From NCBI GenBank assembly GCA_036339975.1, contig JAYYZV010000020.1, positions 1 to 64,000 of the forward strand: a stretch of DNA of 64,000 nt, in the 5' to 3' direction. This DNA comes from UBA830 sp036339975. Lineage in GTDB: Bacteria; Pseudomonadota; Alphaproteobacteria; MPNO01; UBA830. The position numbers were made by a program, and so were the translations under genes. The notes under the pieces are model-generated. The model made no database searches and had not been told where the DNA came from. It saw only the letters and a list, made by a program, of their open reading frames with translations. Shown here piece after piece: positions 1 to 7,958 of this stretch (its first letter is position 1; every line of letters begins with the position of its first letter).

Positions 1-603
1 ATTGATGTGACCGGTTTCCGTAATAGCTTTTGCCCAGTCGGTATCAGTACGTACCCAGACAGTTGTCATCCCAAGTTCCGCCGCGGGTTCCAGATTGCGG
101 GGGATGTCTTCGACCATTGCGGCGCACATCGGATCGATGTCATGCAGTTCGCAAAGACGCCGATAGGATTCGATCGCAGGTTTCGGAATATAATCCGCAT
201 CGTTTATATCGAACACACCGTTGAAATTATCCGAGATGCCGATCCGTTCCATCACGTCGCGGGTGTGTTTGGTGAATGCGTTTGTATAGATGAATTTCCG
301 GCCATCAAGATTGGTCAAGGCGTCGGCGAGGGAAGGGTTGGGTGTTACCTCGTTGAGATCGATTTGAGACAGATGGTCGATGTATTCTTGTGGGTTGAGT
401 CCGTGCTCGACCATCAGTCCCCGAAGGGTGAGGCCGTAGGTGTGGAAATAACCTTTCTGAATGCGTCTCGCTTCCACTCGGTCAACACCCAAGAAATCTG
501 CGATAAACGATCCCATTAAATCGTCGATCTGTGCCAGCATCGCCGGGGTGGTCCGGTATAGCGTGTTGTCTAGGTCGAAGATCCAGGATTCGATATGGGG
601 CAT
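1..603 (-). CDS. HAD-family pyrimidine 5'-nucleotidase, 3' end cut by window edge
   Basis: Partial gene: the first 201 residues are visible and the stop lies outside the window. Reading down the minus strand from ATG at 603 gives HAD motif I DLDNTLY (D10 nucleophile, D12 acid/base), motif II YTNAF (T107), the motif III lysine in IPKPA (K141) and motif IV MVEDIPRN (E165/D166). This is the order of the subfamily that dephosphorylates pyrimidine or related nucleoside monophosphates in the cytosol (the family that includes yeast SDT1). It follows argB on the same strand after 91 bp, a neighbourhood common in Alphaproteobacteria. The exact substrate cannot be read from the sequence. Confidence 0.85.
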   Translation of the reverse strand, partial: MPHIESWIFDLDNTLYRTTPAMLAQIDDLMGSFIADFLGVDRVEARRIQKGYFHTYGLTLRGLMVEHGLNPQEYIDHLSQIDLNEVTPNPSLADALTNLDGRKFIYTNAFTKHTRDVMERIGISDNFNGVFDINDADYIPKPAIESYRRLCELHDIDPMCAAMVEDIPRNLEPAAELGMTTVWVRTDTDWAKAITETGHIN

Positions 604-694
604 GCTAATGGATGGTGAAGTGTCTGACATTCAGGAAATTTGGTCCTACGGAGTATATGACGCAAGGGTATCGCCCTAGTGTTTTTGTACTAGA

Positions 695-1624
695 TCAGCC
701 CTTTTTTGCCCGGATCATCGTCCCGGCGCCGTGTTCGGTAAAGACTTCGAGCAAAAGGGCGTGCGGGACGCGGCCATCCATAATCACTGATGCTTCGACG
801 CCGTCTTTTACGGCGTCAAGGCAGGTTTCTATCTTGGGAATCATGCCTCCCGAAATCGTGCCATTTTTGATCAAAGTGCGCGCCTGCCGTGCAGTGATAT
901 TAGTGATCAGGTCGCCTTTATTGTCGAGGACGCCTGCGACGTCCGTCAGCATTAGCAGTCGGGTCGCGCCAATGGCCCCGGCGATGGCGCCGGCGGCAGT
1001 ATCCGCGTTGATATTGTATGTAGTTCCGTGCGTGCCAATGCCGAGCGGTGCGATCACCGGTATCATGTGAGAGCTAGCTAGTGTATCAAGTACCTTGGTG
1101 TTGATGGCGTAGGGTTCGCCAACAAACCCTAGGTCCACCGCTTTCTCGATATTTGAATCCGTCTGTCGTTTGTGTTTCAGCTTACGGGCCTGAATAAGGT
1201 TGCCATCCTTCCCGGAAATACCCACGGCTGTGCCACCGGCATCGTTGATGGCGGTAACAACTTCCTTGTTGATGGACCCTGCCAGAACCATCTCGACGAT
1301 CTCCACGGTGCGCTTGTCGGTCACACGCAAGCCGTCGATAAATTCGCTTTCGATCTTCATTTGCCTAAGCATGGCTCCGATCTGCGGCCCGCCTCCATGG
1401 ACAATTACCGGGTTGATTCCAACTTGTTTTAAGAGTGCGATATCGCTGGCGAACTGTTCGGCGAGTTTTTCGTCGCCCATAGCGTGCCCGCCGTATTTTA
1501 TGACAAAAGTCTTGCCCCCGAATTCTTGAAGATAGGGTAGAGCTTCGGTCAGTGTTTCCACTGTACGCAGTAGCGCCTTGAGCTCGAAAGTACTCTTGCT
1601 ATCGATCTTTTTGTTTTGTGCCAT
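695..1624 (-). CDS. argB: N-acetylglutamate kinase
   Basis: Amino-acid-kinase-fold enzyme phosphorylating N-acetyl-L-glutamate with ATP, the second step of arginine biosynthesis. At 309 residues it has the family's usual length. Visible motifs are the phosphate-binding KYGGHAMG (about 43-50), VHGGGPQIG (about 75-83) and the glycine-rich C-terminal GTISGGMIPKIE, which belongs to the nucleotide and arginine-sensing region. The N-terminal helix before residue 40 is the type found in hexameric, arginine-inhibited NAGKs, so feedback inhibition is likely (inference). It lies 50 bp or more downstream of engB on the same strand, as in many alphaproteobacteria. Start ATG at 1624 is clear. Confidence 0.96.
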   Translation of the reverse strand: MAQNKKIDSKSTFELKALLRTVETLTEALPYLQEFGGKTFVIKYGGHAMGDEKLAEQFASDIALLKQVGINPVIVHGGGPQIGAMLRQMKIESEFIDGLRVTDKRTVEIVEMVLAGSINKEVVTAINDAGGTAVGISGKDGNLIQARKLKHKRQTDSNIEKAVDLGFVGEPYAINTKVLDTLASSHMIPVIAPLGIGTHGTTYNINADTAAGAIAGAIGATRLLMLTDVAGVLDNKGDLITNITARQARTLIKNGTISGGMIPKIETCLDAVKDGVEASVIMDGRVPHALLLEVFTEHGAGTMIRAKKG

Positions 1625-1674
1625 CGCAATTTCTCGGGCAAACGCGTCCGCAGACGCAATGTAAGTGTCCGCGT

Positions 1675-2331
1675 TTAGCGGATATCGGCCATCATTGCCA
1701 GTTCTGTGCGTAATACATCCAGTCCTTCGTTCTTCACCGAACTGGTTTGTAGGATCGTCGGATGGGCAGCGACATGCCTTGCAATCTTGCCGGCCGTCGT
1801 GCCGGCCAGATTGGTCAACTCGTTGGGTTTTACCTTGTCACACTTGGTCAAGATGACTTGATAGGACACCGCCGCTTCATCAAGGTCTTTCATCACGTCT
1901 ATGTCTTTATCCTTCAGGCCATGTCGCGCATCAATCAGCAGACAAACGCGTCGCAGAGACGGTCGGCCACGAAGGTAATCGAATATTAGCTGCGTCCACC
2001 GTCTGATTTCGAATTTTGACGCCTTCGCGTATCCGTACCCGGGCAAATCCGCTAGCATCAAAGCTTCCTGTAGCTGAAAGAAGTTGATTTGCTGAGTTCG
2101 TCCGGGCGTGTTTGATGTGCGGGCGAGCGTTTTTCGGCCGGTTAGCGCGTTGATTAGGCTGGATTTTCCCACGTTTGAGCGGCCGACGAAGGCGATCTCC
2201 GGCAAGATAGCATCTGGCACGCCGTCGAAATTAACGGCGCCAGAGATGAACACACAATCCTGTGCAAACAGCCAACGGCCGCTCTCAAGCTGTTTCGGGT
2301 CGAGTTCCTGTGCGTCTGGTACATCTGTCAT
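1675..2331 (-). CDS. engB: Ribosome biogenesis GTP-binding protein YsxC/EngB
   Basis: Small TrmE/Era-type GTPase needed for large-subunit ribosome assembly. Counted from the upstream TTG, the P-loop GRSNVGKS is at residues 59-66. G2 is in the STPGRTQ-like segment (SNTPGRTQQ), G3 is DLPGYGYA and G4 is TKCDK. The frame stays open to a TTG at 2358 that overlaps the yidC stop (TTGA). I prefer ATG at 2331, which has a weak GGA about 9 bases upstream; the TTG has no visible ribosome-binding site. With the TTG start the protein is 227 residues, otherwise 218; both fit the family. It lies between yidC and argB in the rpmH operon. Confidence 0.93.
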   Translation of the reverse strand: MTDVPDAQELDPKQLESGRWLFAQDCVFISGAVNFDGVPDAILPEIAFVGRSNVGKSSLINALTGRKTLARTSNTPGRTQQINFFQLQEALMLADLPGYGYAKASKFEIRRWTQLIFDYLRGRPSLRRVCLLIDARHGLKDKDIDVMKDLDEAAVSYQVILTKCDKVKPNELTNLAGTTAGKIARHVAAHPTILQTSSVKNEGLDVLRTELAMMADIR

Positions 2332-2354
2332 GACCAGGGTTCCGTCGGTTGATG

Positions 2355-4298
2355 TCAACGGCGTTTGCGCTGGCGCCGGGTCTTACCCTTTGCCTTGGCT
2401 TTCGCTCTAGCTTTCGTAGGTTTCGGTTTGCCCGCCGGCTTGTTGCCTTCGTCTTCCTTTCCGCGGTTTCCGCGGGGTGGCGCTTTGGGTGGTTCTTCGT
2501 TGATGGCTTCGCCTGAAGCGGATACTCCCATCTGACGCATGATGAGCCACTGTTGGGCGATCGACAGCGTGTTGTTCCACGCCCAGTATATCACCAGACC
2601 TGCGGGAAAGCCCCCAAGTAGAAACGTGAACACTATTGGCAGCACCATGAAAATTTTAGCCTGCATCGGGTCTGCGGGTTGAGGGTTCAGCTTTTGCTGT
2701 AGGAACATCGTCAGACCCATAATGATCGGCCATATACCTATATTGGCAATAGAAAGTGCCTGCGGTACGTCCCAGGGCACGAGACCGAACAAAATAAGGA
2801 TGCCTAGGGGGTCGGGCGCCGAAAGATCTTGAATCCAACCAAAAAACGGGGCATGGCGCATTTCGATGGTGACGAATAAGACCTTGTAGAGTGCAAAAAA
2901 TACCGGGATCTGTATCAGGATGGGGAAGCAACCTGACATCGGATTCGCCCCTTCCTTCTTGTAGAGTTCCATCATTGCTTGGTTCTGACGTTGACGGTCA
3001 TCTTTATGGCGATCCCGAATTTCGACCATCTTCGGCTGCAGTTTCTTTAGCCTGCTCATTGACCGATAGGACTTATTCGCAAGCGGAAAGAAGGCAATTT
3101 TAATCAGGACTGTAAGCAACAGAATAGCGAGTCCGAAATTTCCTAGGATGCGGTTAAAGTATTCGATCGCGTAAAAAATTGGCTTGGTTAGATAGTAGAA
3201 CCAACCGAAATCAACCAATTTGTCGAAGACAGGCAGACCGAGATCGTCGCGATAGGCATCCAGTAACTTGACTTCCTTTGCACCAGCAAAAAGGCGCGTA
3301 CGGTATTCCCCCGTCTGTCCGGGCGCTAGCACGTTCGCTGAGGCGAGATAATCGGCCTGATACTTCTCTTTACCGCCCCGTGGTGCGCTGTGCACCCAGC
3401 GGCCCTTGTTCTCCGTCTTTTGGTCGGGCACAAGCGCAGTCGCGAAATATTTTGCGGTAATTCCGATCCAATTGGTCTGGCCGTCTGGGGCGACCAGCCC
3501 GTCGTCCTCGTCTTGGAGAGAGCTATAGCTCTCCTCTAATAATGTGCTGTTAAAAGCGCCCGTCATGCCTTCATGTAAAATCCAGAAGCCGGAGGTCTCG
3601 GGCGTACCGGTTAGCGAAATAAGTCCGTAAGGATTGAGCGTTAGGGACCTGTCGCTGCCGTTCCTTACTTTCTGGTGGACGGAGAACATGAAGTTCTTAT
3701 CGAGCGAGACAGTCTGGATGAATTCCACGCCCTGCCGATTTGTCCAGCGAAGGGTGACCGGCGTTTCAACAGAAAGAGTTTCTCTGTCGGCAGTCCAGAT
3801 TGTATCGGCATCCGGCACCGTCATGCCGGCTGTCTGAGAGACCCATCCGAATTGTGCATAGTGTGGCTCTGAGGTGCCCAGAGGTGATAGCAGAACTATA
3901 TTCGGGCTGTCCTTGTTGATTGTTTGTCGATAGTTCAGCAGCGTCAGGTCATCTATCAGTGCGCCTTTTAGGCGAACCGACCCGATCACTCGGTCGGTCA
4001 TAATCTTGACCCGGGCAAAAGCGTTGATAACTTTTTCGCGAGCTATCTTCGGCACTACGGCCGGCTGACCTGCAACCGGGGCGTTGGCGCCGGCTGTCGG
4101 TGACGCGCCAGGTACCCCCGGTACATTCGCCGCCGGCGGAATGCCGCCGGGTGAAGCAGGTTGACTAGCTTCCTGAGCTTTTTGCGCTTCACGTACCGCG
4201 CGCTCGTTTTCGAGTCGTGGCGCTTCAAAGAAGACCTGGAAGGCAAGTAGGATCGATACGCTGAGCACAATCGCCATGATGAGGTTGCGTTGGTCCAT
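2355..4298 (-). CDS. yidC: Membrane protein insertase YidC
   Basis: Inner-membrane insertase that works alone or with SecYEG to insert and fold membrane proteins. The 647-residue protein has an N-terminal membrane anchor (about 5-25), an Ala/Pro-rich linker, a large periplasmic beta-domain (about 90-360), then the conserved insertase core starting near YYLTKPIFYAIEYF with LLTVLIKIAFFPL, the cytoplasmic hairpin around YRSMSRLKKLQPK, and further segments ending at GLVIYWAWNNTLSIAQQW. The C-terminus (about 595-647) is a long, very basic Lys/Arg/Ala/Pro tail, which could contact ribosomes (inference from other tailed YidC proteins). It is 3 bp from yidD upstream and touches engB downstream. Confidence 0.97.
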   Translation of the reverse strand: MDQRNLIMAIVLSVSILLAFQVFFEAPRLENERAVREAQKAQEASQPASPGGIPPAANVPGVPGASPTAGANAPVAGQPAVVPKIAREKVINAFARVKIMTDRVIGSVRLKGALIDDLTLLNYRQTINKDSPNIVLLSPLGTSEPHYAQFGWVSQTAGMTVPDADTIWTADRETLSVETPVTLRWTNRQGVEFIQTVSLDKNFMFSVHQKVRNGSDRSLTLNPYGLISLTGTPETSGFWILHEGMTGAFNSTLLEESYSSLQDEDDGLVAPDGQTNWIGITAKYFATALVPDQKTENKGRWVHSAPRGGKEKYQADYLASANVLAPGQTGEYRTRLFAGAKEVKLLDAYRDDLGLPVFDKLVDFGWFYYLTKPIFYAIEYFNRILGNFGLAILLLTVLIKIAFFPLANKSYRSMSRLKKLQPKMVEIRDRHKDDRQRQNQAMMELYKKEGANPMSGCFPILIQIPVFFALYKVLFVTIEMRHAPFFGWIQDLSAPDPLGILILFGLVPWDVPQALSIANIGIWPIIMGLTMFLQQKLNPQPADPMQAKIFMVLPIVFTFLLGGFPAGLVIYWAWNNTLSIAQQWLIMRQMGVSASGEAINEEPPKAPPRGNRGKEDEGNKPAGKPKPTKARAKAKAKGKTRRQRKRR

Positions 4299-4301
4299 GA
4301 T

Positions 4302-4550
4302 CTAGCGCCTGTCTTTTTCCGGCACGGGATCTTCCCCGCCGCTGCCGCCCCATGGATGGCACCTCGCGATCCGCTTTAGTGCAAGCCATCCGCCCCGCGC
4401 GACCCCATGCTTGTGGACGGCCTCGATAGCGTAGCTTGAGCAGGTCGGATGGAACCGGCAGGTTGGCGGCAACACCGGTGATATAAAGATTTGGTATCCG
4501 CGCGTGACGCAGATCGCCACATTACCGGGTAGTCGTCTAAGTTGATCCAT
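4302..4550 (-). CDS. yidD: Membrane protein insertion efficiency factor YidD
   Basis: Small 82-residue membrane-associated protein that helps YidC-dependent insertion. The sequence carries the family signature: an N-terminal amphipathic helix, then YQIFISPVLPPTCRFHPTCS with three conserved cysteines, SSYAIEAV, GGWLALKRIARCHPWGGSG, and the D-P-V-P end. Placement between rnpA and yidC, with 14 bp and 3 bp gaps, matches the universal order and implies co-transcription. Length is typical. Confidence 0.95.
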   Translation of the reverse strand: MDQLRRLPGNVAICVTRGYQIFISPVLPPTCRFHPTCSSYAIEAVHKHGVARGGWLALKRIARCHPWGGSGGEDPVPEKDRR

Positions 4551-4564
4551 GCCGTACCATTATC

Positions 4565-4954
4565 TCATTCGCCGAGTCCGGGGGTGTCGTGTTCGTTATT
4601 ACACTCGCGCAACGGGCCGAGCTTTTCAAGACCTGTTTTTAGGTCTTTTTTCAGATTTTTAAAATCACGAGAATTGGTATCCTTTCGCCCAATTAGAACG
4701 TAGTCGTACCCTGTTGACGCCGCATAAGGTAATATTTCTTCCGCCACCATCCGCATCCGTCTGCGTGCACGGTTCCGGACTACAGCGTTTCCTACACGTT
4801 TGCTTACCGTAAGTCCGTAACGTGGCATGCCCGATACCGCTCGATCCTCGGGAGGCTGCGGAGCCACCTGGAGTACGATCCCGGGTGCCGCCCATTTGCG
4901 TTTTGCCGCAGCAACTCTGAGAAACTGTCGCCGGGATTTCAGGCGCTCTAACAT
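4565..4954 (-). CDS. rnpA: Ribonuclease P protein component
   Basis: Protein subunit of RNase P, which binds the catalytic RNA and the 5' leader of pre-tRNAs. The 129-residue sequence starts MLERLKSRRQFLRV, has the central GLTVSKRVGNAVVRNRARRR segment holding the RNR motif, and then YDYVLIGRKDTNSRDF; all are family hallmarks. It lies 13 bp after rpmH and 14 bp before yidD, so it belongs to the operon starting at the promoter near 5143-5171. The C-terminal tail (ECNNEHDTPGLGE) is not conserved in the family as far as I know. Confidence 0.95.
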   Translation of the reverse strand: MLERLKSRRQFLRVAAAKRKWAAPGIVLQVAPQPPEDRAVSGMPRYGLTVSKRVGNAVVRNRARRRMRMVAEEILPYAASTGYDYVLIGRKDTNSRDFKNLKKDLKTGLEKLGPLRECNNEHDTPGLGE

Positions 4955-4967
4955 CGCGCCTACGCAA

Positions 4968-5102
4968 TCAGGCAGACAGACGCTTACGACCCTTGGCGCG
5001 ACGACGGGACAGAACCCGACGACCGCCGACGGTTTGCTTGCGCGAACGAAAGCCGTGCCGGCGTTTGCGAACGAGGACGCTGGGCTGGAATGTACGTTTC
5101 AA
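4968..5102 (-). CDS. rpmH: 50S ribosomal protein L34 (TTG start)
   Basis: Encodes the 44-residue L34, beginning KRTFQPSVLVRKRRHGF after the initiator, with GFRSR and RRAKGRKRLSA at the end. The reading is unambiguous although the gene is short. The only in-frame initiator that gives the canonical N-terminus is TTG at 5102, and a good ribosome-binding site (GGAGAAA) lies about 4-5 bases before it. L34 is normally read from ATG or GTG, so the TTG is a little unusual and may tune expression. It is the first gene of the rnpA-yidD-yidC-engB-argB block. Confidence 0.95.
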   Translation of the reverse strand: MKRTFQPSVLVRKRRHGFRSRKQTVGGRRVLSRRRAKGRKRLSA

Positions 5103-5142
5103 GGCTTTCTCCGGCTTTAATCTGGTCGAAAAACTGGCCCGC

Positions 5143-5171
5143 TGTATAAAGTTTCGGGCCTTTTAAGTCAA
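5143..5171 (-). promoter_or_regulatory. Sigma-70-type promoter for rpmH operon
   Basis: On the minus strand TTGACT (5166-5171) and TATACA (5143-5148) are separated by exactly 17 bases. Transcription would start near 5136, giving a leader of roughly 35 bases before the rpmH TTG. Near-consensus hexamers with ideal spacing fit a highly expressed ribosomal protein gene. The call rests on the sequence pattern and position only. Confidence 0.8.
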
Positions 5172-5388
5172 CGAAACTGAGACATCGTCCCAACATAGTT
5201 AAATATGGCCTCCACGTTTTATTAGGGATGGCTCGCCCAATTGTTCCCTGCAAAAATGCGGATATTCGTCTGCGTGCGGTATTTGCCAACTCTGCATTGA
5301 AAGCGGAAACGCAGTAAGGTGACGCGCTATACTTACATGCCGTCTCACGACGGTATCGTGTATTAGGAAAACCCGTTAAGGGGTAAAA

Positions 5389-6147
5389 ATGGCAGAAACG
5401 GGCTCGAAAGATACCTCCGGTGCTGAAAAGAAACCCGTATTTCCTATCAGGCGGATCGTACCATTGTTGCTGCTGGCTGCTGGTCTGGCCGGGTTTTTCA
5501 TCTTCGGTCTGAACAAATATTTTTCTCTCGATGTGCTGAAAACTCACAGGGAAAGTTGCCAGTTCTGGGTTAAAAATTACGGTGCCGTGGCGCCGGTGGT
5601 CTTTATGCTGATTTATTCGCTCGCGGTGGCTTTTTCTGTCCCGGGGGCGGCCTTCGTCACCATTGCTGCTGGTTTCATATTTGGTCCGTATTTTGGCACC
5701 ATTTACGCAGTAATCGGCGCTACAATCGGTGCAGTGATTGTTTTTCTTGCGGCTAAATACGCTCTCGGAGCCATATTGCGACCGAAAGCCTACCCCGCGT
5801 TAAAACGTATGGAGGCGGGTTTCCGCGAAAACGAAATAAGTTATATGCTTGTTCTCCGGCTTATTCCTTTATTTCCATTCTGTCTGGTCAATTTGGTGCC
5901 TGCGTTCCTTGGAGTTAGTCTTCGTAGCTATACGATAGGAACCGTAATCGGCATTATCCCTGGCGCGTTCGTTTATGCGTTGGTTGGCGCCGGCGCCGGT
6001 GAAATACTAGATGCTGGTGGCGACTTGAAACTCGGCATTATCTCCGACGCCCGTTTTTTTGCCCCTATTTTGGGGCTCGCGTTTCTCGCGTGCCTTCCGG
6101 TTTTGTACAAGAAGTTGAGAGGGCACAAAGTCCTCAAATCGAAATAA
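5389..6147 (+). CDS. TVP38/TMEM64 (DedA-superfamily) inner-membrane protein
   Basis: Polytopic membrane protein of 252 residues. The first hydrophobic segment is about 21-41; the conserved core runs from PVVFMLIYSLAVAFSVPGAA through AAGFIFGPYFGTIYAVIGA, then a reentrant-like LRLIPLFPFCLVNLVPAFLGV and GIIPGAFVYALVGAG near the end. FGPYFG and R-x-P-x-x-P-F are recognised marks of the SNARE-associated/VTT domain, linked in various family members to lipid scrambling or transport. It lies 30 bp before a MerA-like flavoprotein gene, so the two are probably co-transcribed; a MerA-like/TVP38 pairing is something I recall from other bacteria but cannot check here. Substrate unknown. Confidence 0.88.
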   Translation: MAETGSKDTSGAEKKPVFPIRRIVPLLLLAAGLAGFFIFGLNKYFSLDVLKTHRESCQFWVKNYGAVAPVVFMLIYSLAVAFSVPGAAFVTIAAGFIFGPYFGTIYAVIGATIGAVIVFLAAKYALGAILRPKAYPALKRMEAGFRENEISYMLVLRLIPLFPFCLVNLVPAFLGVSLRSYTIGTVIGIIPGAFVYALVGAGAGEILDAGGDLKLGIISDARFFAPILGLAFLACLPVLYKKLRGHKVLKSK

Positions 6148-6177
6148 CTGGCTATCCCCCTGTATAAAGGTGTCAAA

Positions 6178-7602
6178 ATGACAGAGGAAATTATTACTGA
6201 TATCTGCGTGATTGGCGGCGGGTCTGGCGGTTTGACCCTAGCTGCCGGTGCTTCGCAATTGGGGGCGGAGGTTGTTCTCGTCGAAGGTGGAAGGATGGGT
6301 GGGGATTGCCTGAATTATGGATGCATACCATCCAAATCGTTGATTGCGGCCGCTAATGCGGCAAACACTATGAGGTCGTCAGGCAGGTTTGGGATCGACG
6401 CATGCGAGCCCAATATCAATTTCAGAAACGTCCATAATCATGTTCAGAGTGTCATAGCTGCTATTGCGCCGAATGACTCCGTCGAGCGATTTGGAGGTCT
6501 CGGGGTCAAAGTCATAGAAGCTCAAGGCAGATTTATCGGGACGACGACGGTTCAGGCGGGTGATACCACCGTCAAAGCGAAACGCATCGTAGTTTCAACC
6601 GGATCGTACCCAGAGGTTCCGCCAATACCGGGTCTCGATGCGGTACCGTACTTGACAACAGAAACAATTTTCGGCCGGACCGAAGAGCCATCAAAACTGA
6701 TGATTATCGGCGGCGGGAACACTGGCATCGAACTCGCTCAGGCACATCGTAGGTTGGGATGTGAGGTCACAATCCTCGATATCGCCAAAACCCTGAACAA
6801 TGACGATCCGGAACTTACCGAAGTTGTGCGCATGCAGATGCGAAGAGAAGGTGTGGTAATACGAGAGGAAATCGAGATTCTCAGTGTCGAGAGGGACGGC
6901 GAAGGCATCGTCGTAAACATCCGCGATAACGAGACAGAGGAACGTGTGGCTGGTACGGACCTATTGGTGGCTGCCGGCCGCCTGCCCTGTCTGGCTGGTC
7001 TAAATCTGGAGGCCGCGGGTATCGAATACACTCGGCGAGGCATCAAGGTCGATGAACGCCTGCGCACGTCGAACAAGAAAGTGTTCGCCATCGGTGATGC
7101 CGCCGGTAGCTTTCAGTTTACGCATGTCGCTGGCTATCACGCGGGGGTCGTTATACGGAATGCACTATTCCGTTTACCCACCAAAGTTGACTACTCCGCG
7201 CTATCCTGGGTCACCTATACGGATCCGGAACTGGCCCATGTCGGCATGACGGAAAAGCAGGCACGGGAACAGTACGGCGAAATCCGCGTGCTGCGTCATG
7301 CATTTTCTGAAAACGACCGCGCCCAGGTGGAACGCAATACCGACGGTTTTGCCAAGATCATAACCACTGCAAAGGGAGTCGTTGTTGGCGCATCGATCGT
7401 CGGTCCAAGCGCGGGCGAGCTAATCCAGCCTTGGATTTTGGCTATACAGAACAAGACGAAGATTGGCGCTATCGCCCGGTTGATCATTCCCTATCCGACG
7501 CTCGGCGAAGTGAACAAGCGGGCTGCGGGCAGTTTCTACACGCCAAGGCTGTTTAGCGAACAAACGAAAAAAATTATCCGATTTCTTCTAAAATTAGGGT
7601 GA
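6178..7602 (+). CDS. MerA-like FAD/NAD(P) disulfide oxidoreductase
   Basis: Class I pyridine nucleotide-disulfide oxidoreductase of 474 residues. It has the FAD-binding GGGSGG (about 13-18), the redox pair C44-x4-C49 in GGDCLNYGCIPSKS, the NAD(P) site GGGNTGIELAQ (about 178-188), AIGDAAG before the second FAD contact, and the dimerisation domain from about 345. The catalytic His-Pro-Thr of dihydrolipoamide dehydrogenase is replaced here by PYPTLGE (Tyr in place of His), as in the mercuric-reductase-like branch. Both the N-terminal HMA domain and the C-terminal Cys pair of true MerA are absent and no mer genes are nearby, so mercury reduction is unlikely. It follows a TVP38 gene after 30 bp. 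Confidence 0.88.
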   Translation: MTEEIITDICVIGGGSGGLTLAAGASQLGAEVVLVEGGRMGGDCLNYGCIPSKSLIAAANAANTMRSSGRFGIDACEPNINFRNVHNHVQSVIAAIAPNDSVERFGGLGVKVIEAQGRFIGTTTVQAGDTTVKAKRIVVSTGSYPEVPPIPGLDAVPYLTTETIFGRTEEPSKLMIIGGGNTGIELAQAHRRLGCEVTILDIAKTLNNDDPELTEVVRMQMRREGVVIREEIEILSVERDGEGIVVNIRDNETEERVAGTDLLVAAGRLPCLAGLNLEAAGIEYTRRGIKVDERLRTSNKKVFAIGDAAGSFQFTHVAGYHAGVVIRNALFRLPTKVDYSALSWVTYTDPELAHVGMTEKQAREQYGEIRVLRHAFSENDRAQVERNTDGFAKIITTAKGVVVGASIVGPSAGELIQPWILAIQNKTKIGAIARLIIPYPTLGEVNKRAAGSFYTPRLFSEQTKKIIRFLLKLG

Positions 7603-7766
7603 TGTACTTGTGGCGGCAAAATACGAATGCGAGTGTTGCAGCTGATCATGTTCTCCTATCTGAATAAGTTGGTTCCGCATGGGAGTGTCTATGAGTCGAT
7701 CGTTGCACCTACCCGCGTGAGCGGCTATTTAATAAATGACAGAAAGCAATTCCAGCGGAACATATC

Positions 7767-7955
7767 ATGACTAATTTTTCGAACTGGGTTCTCGGTTTTT
7801 GTGCCGCTGTGATGGGCGTTGGGGGGCTGTTTGTTGCCTCGCATGTTGGACACGGTGTCGGTTACTACGGCGGGCTCGCTATATTTTTGTTCGCCGTATT
7901 CTTCGTGTTTTTTATCATCCGCACGACCCTAGACCATGAAGAAGGGGGTCACTGA
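7767..7955 (+). CDS. Small two-segment membrane protein, function unknown
   Basis: A 62-residue protein with two predicted membrane segments, about 7-26 and 32-52, joined by a short Gly/His loop (SHVGHGVGYYGG). It ends in the charged stretch TLDHEEGGH, probably cytoplasmic or His-rich for metal contact (speculative). ATG at 7767 follows a plausible GCGGA about 8 bases upstream. It ends 4 bp before the end of the convergent MFS gene. I do not recognise the family; codon use and hydrophobic pattern support a real gene but the evidence is moderate. Confidence 0.6.
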   Translation: MTNFSNWVLGFCAAVMGVGGLFVASHVGHGVGYYGGLAIFLFAVFFVFFIIRTTLDHEEGGH

Positions 7956-7958
7956 ATT

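Noticed and set aside
612..1070. Plus-strand reading frame antisense to argB
   Set aside because: Lies opposite a strongly conserved gene, lacks a ribosome-binding site and resembles no family.
6178..7602. Mercuric reductase MerA
   Set aside because: No HMA domain, no C-terminal Cys pair and no merR/T/P genes nearby.
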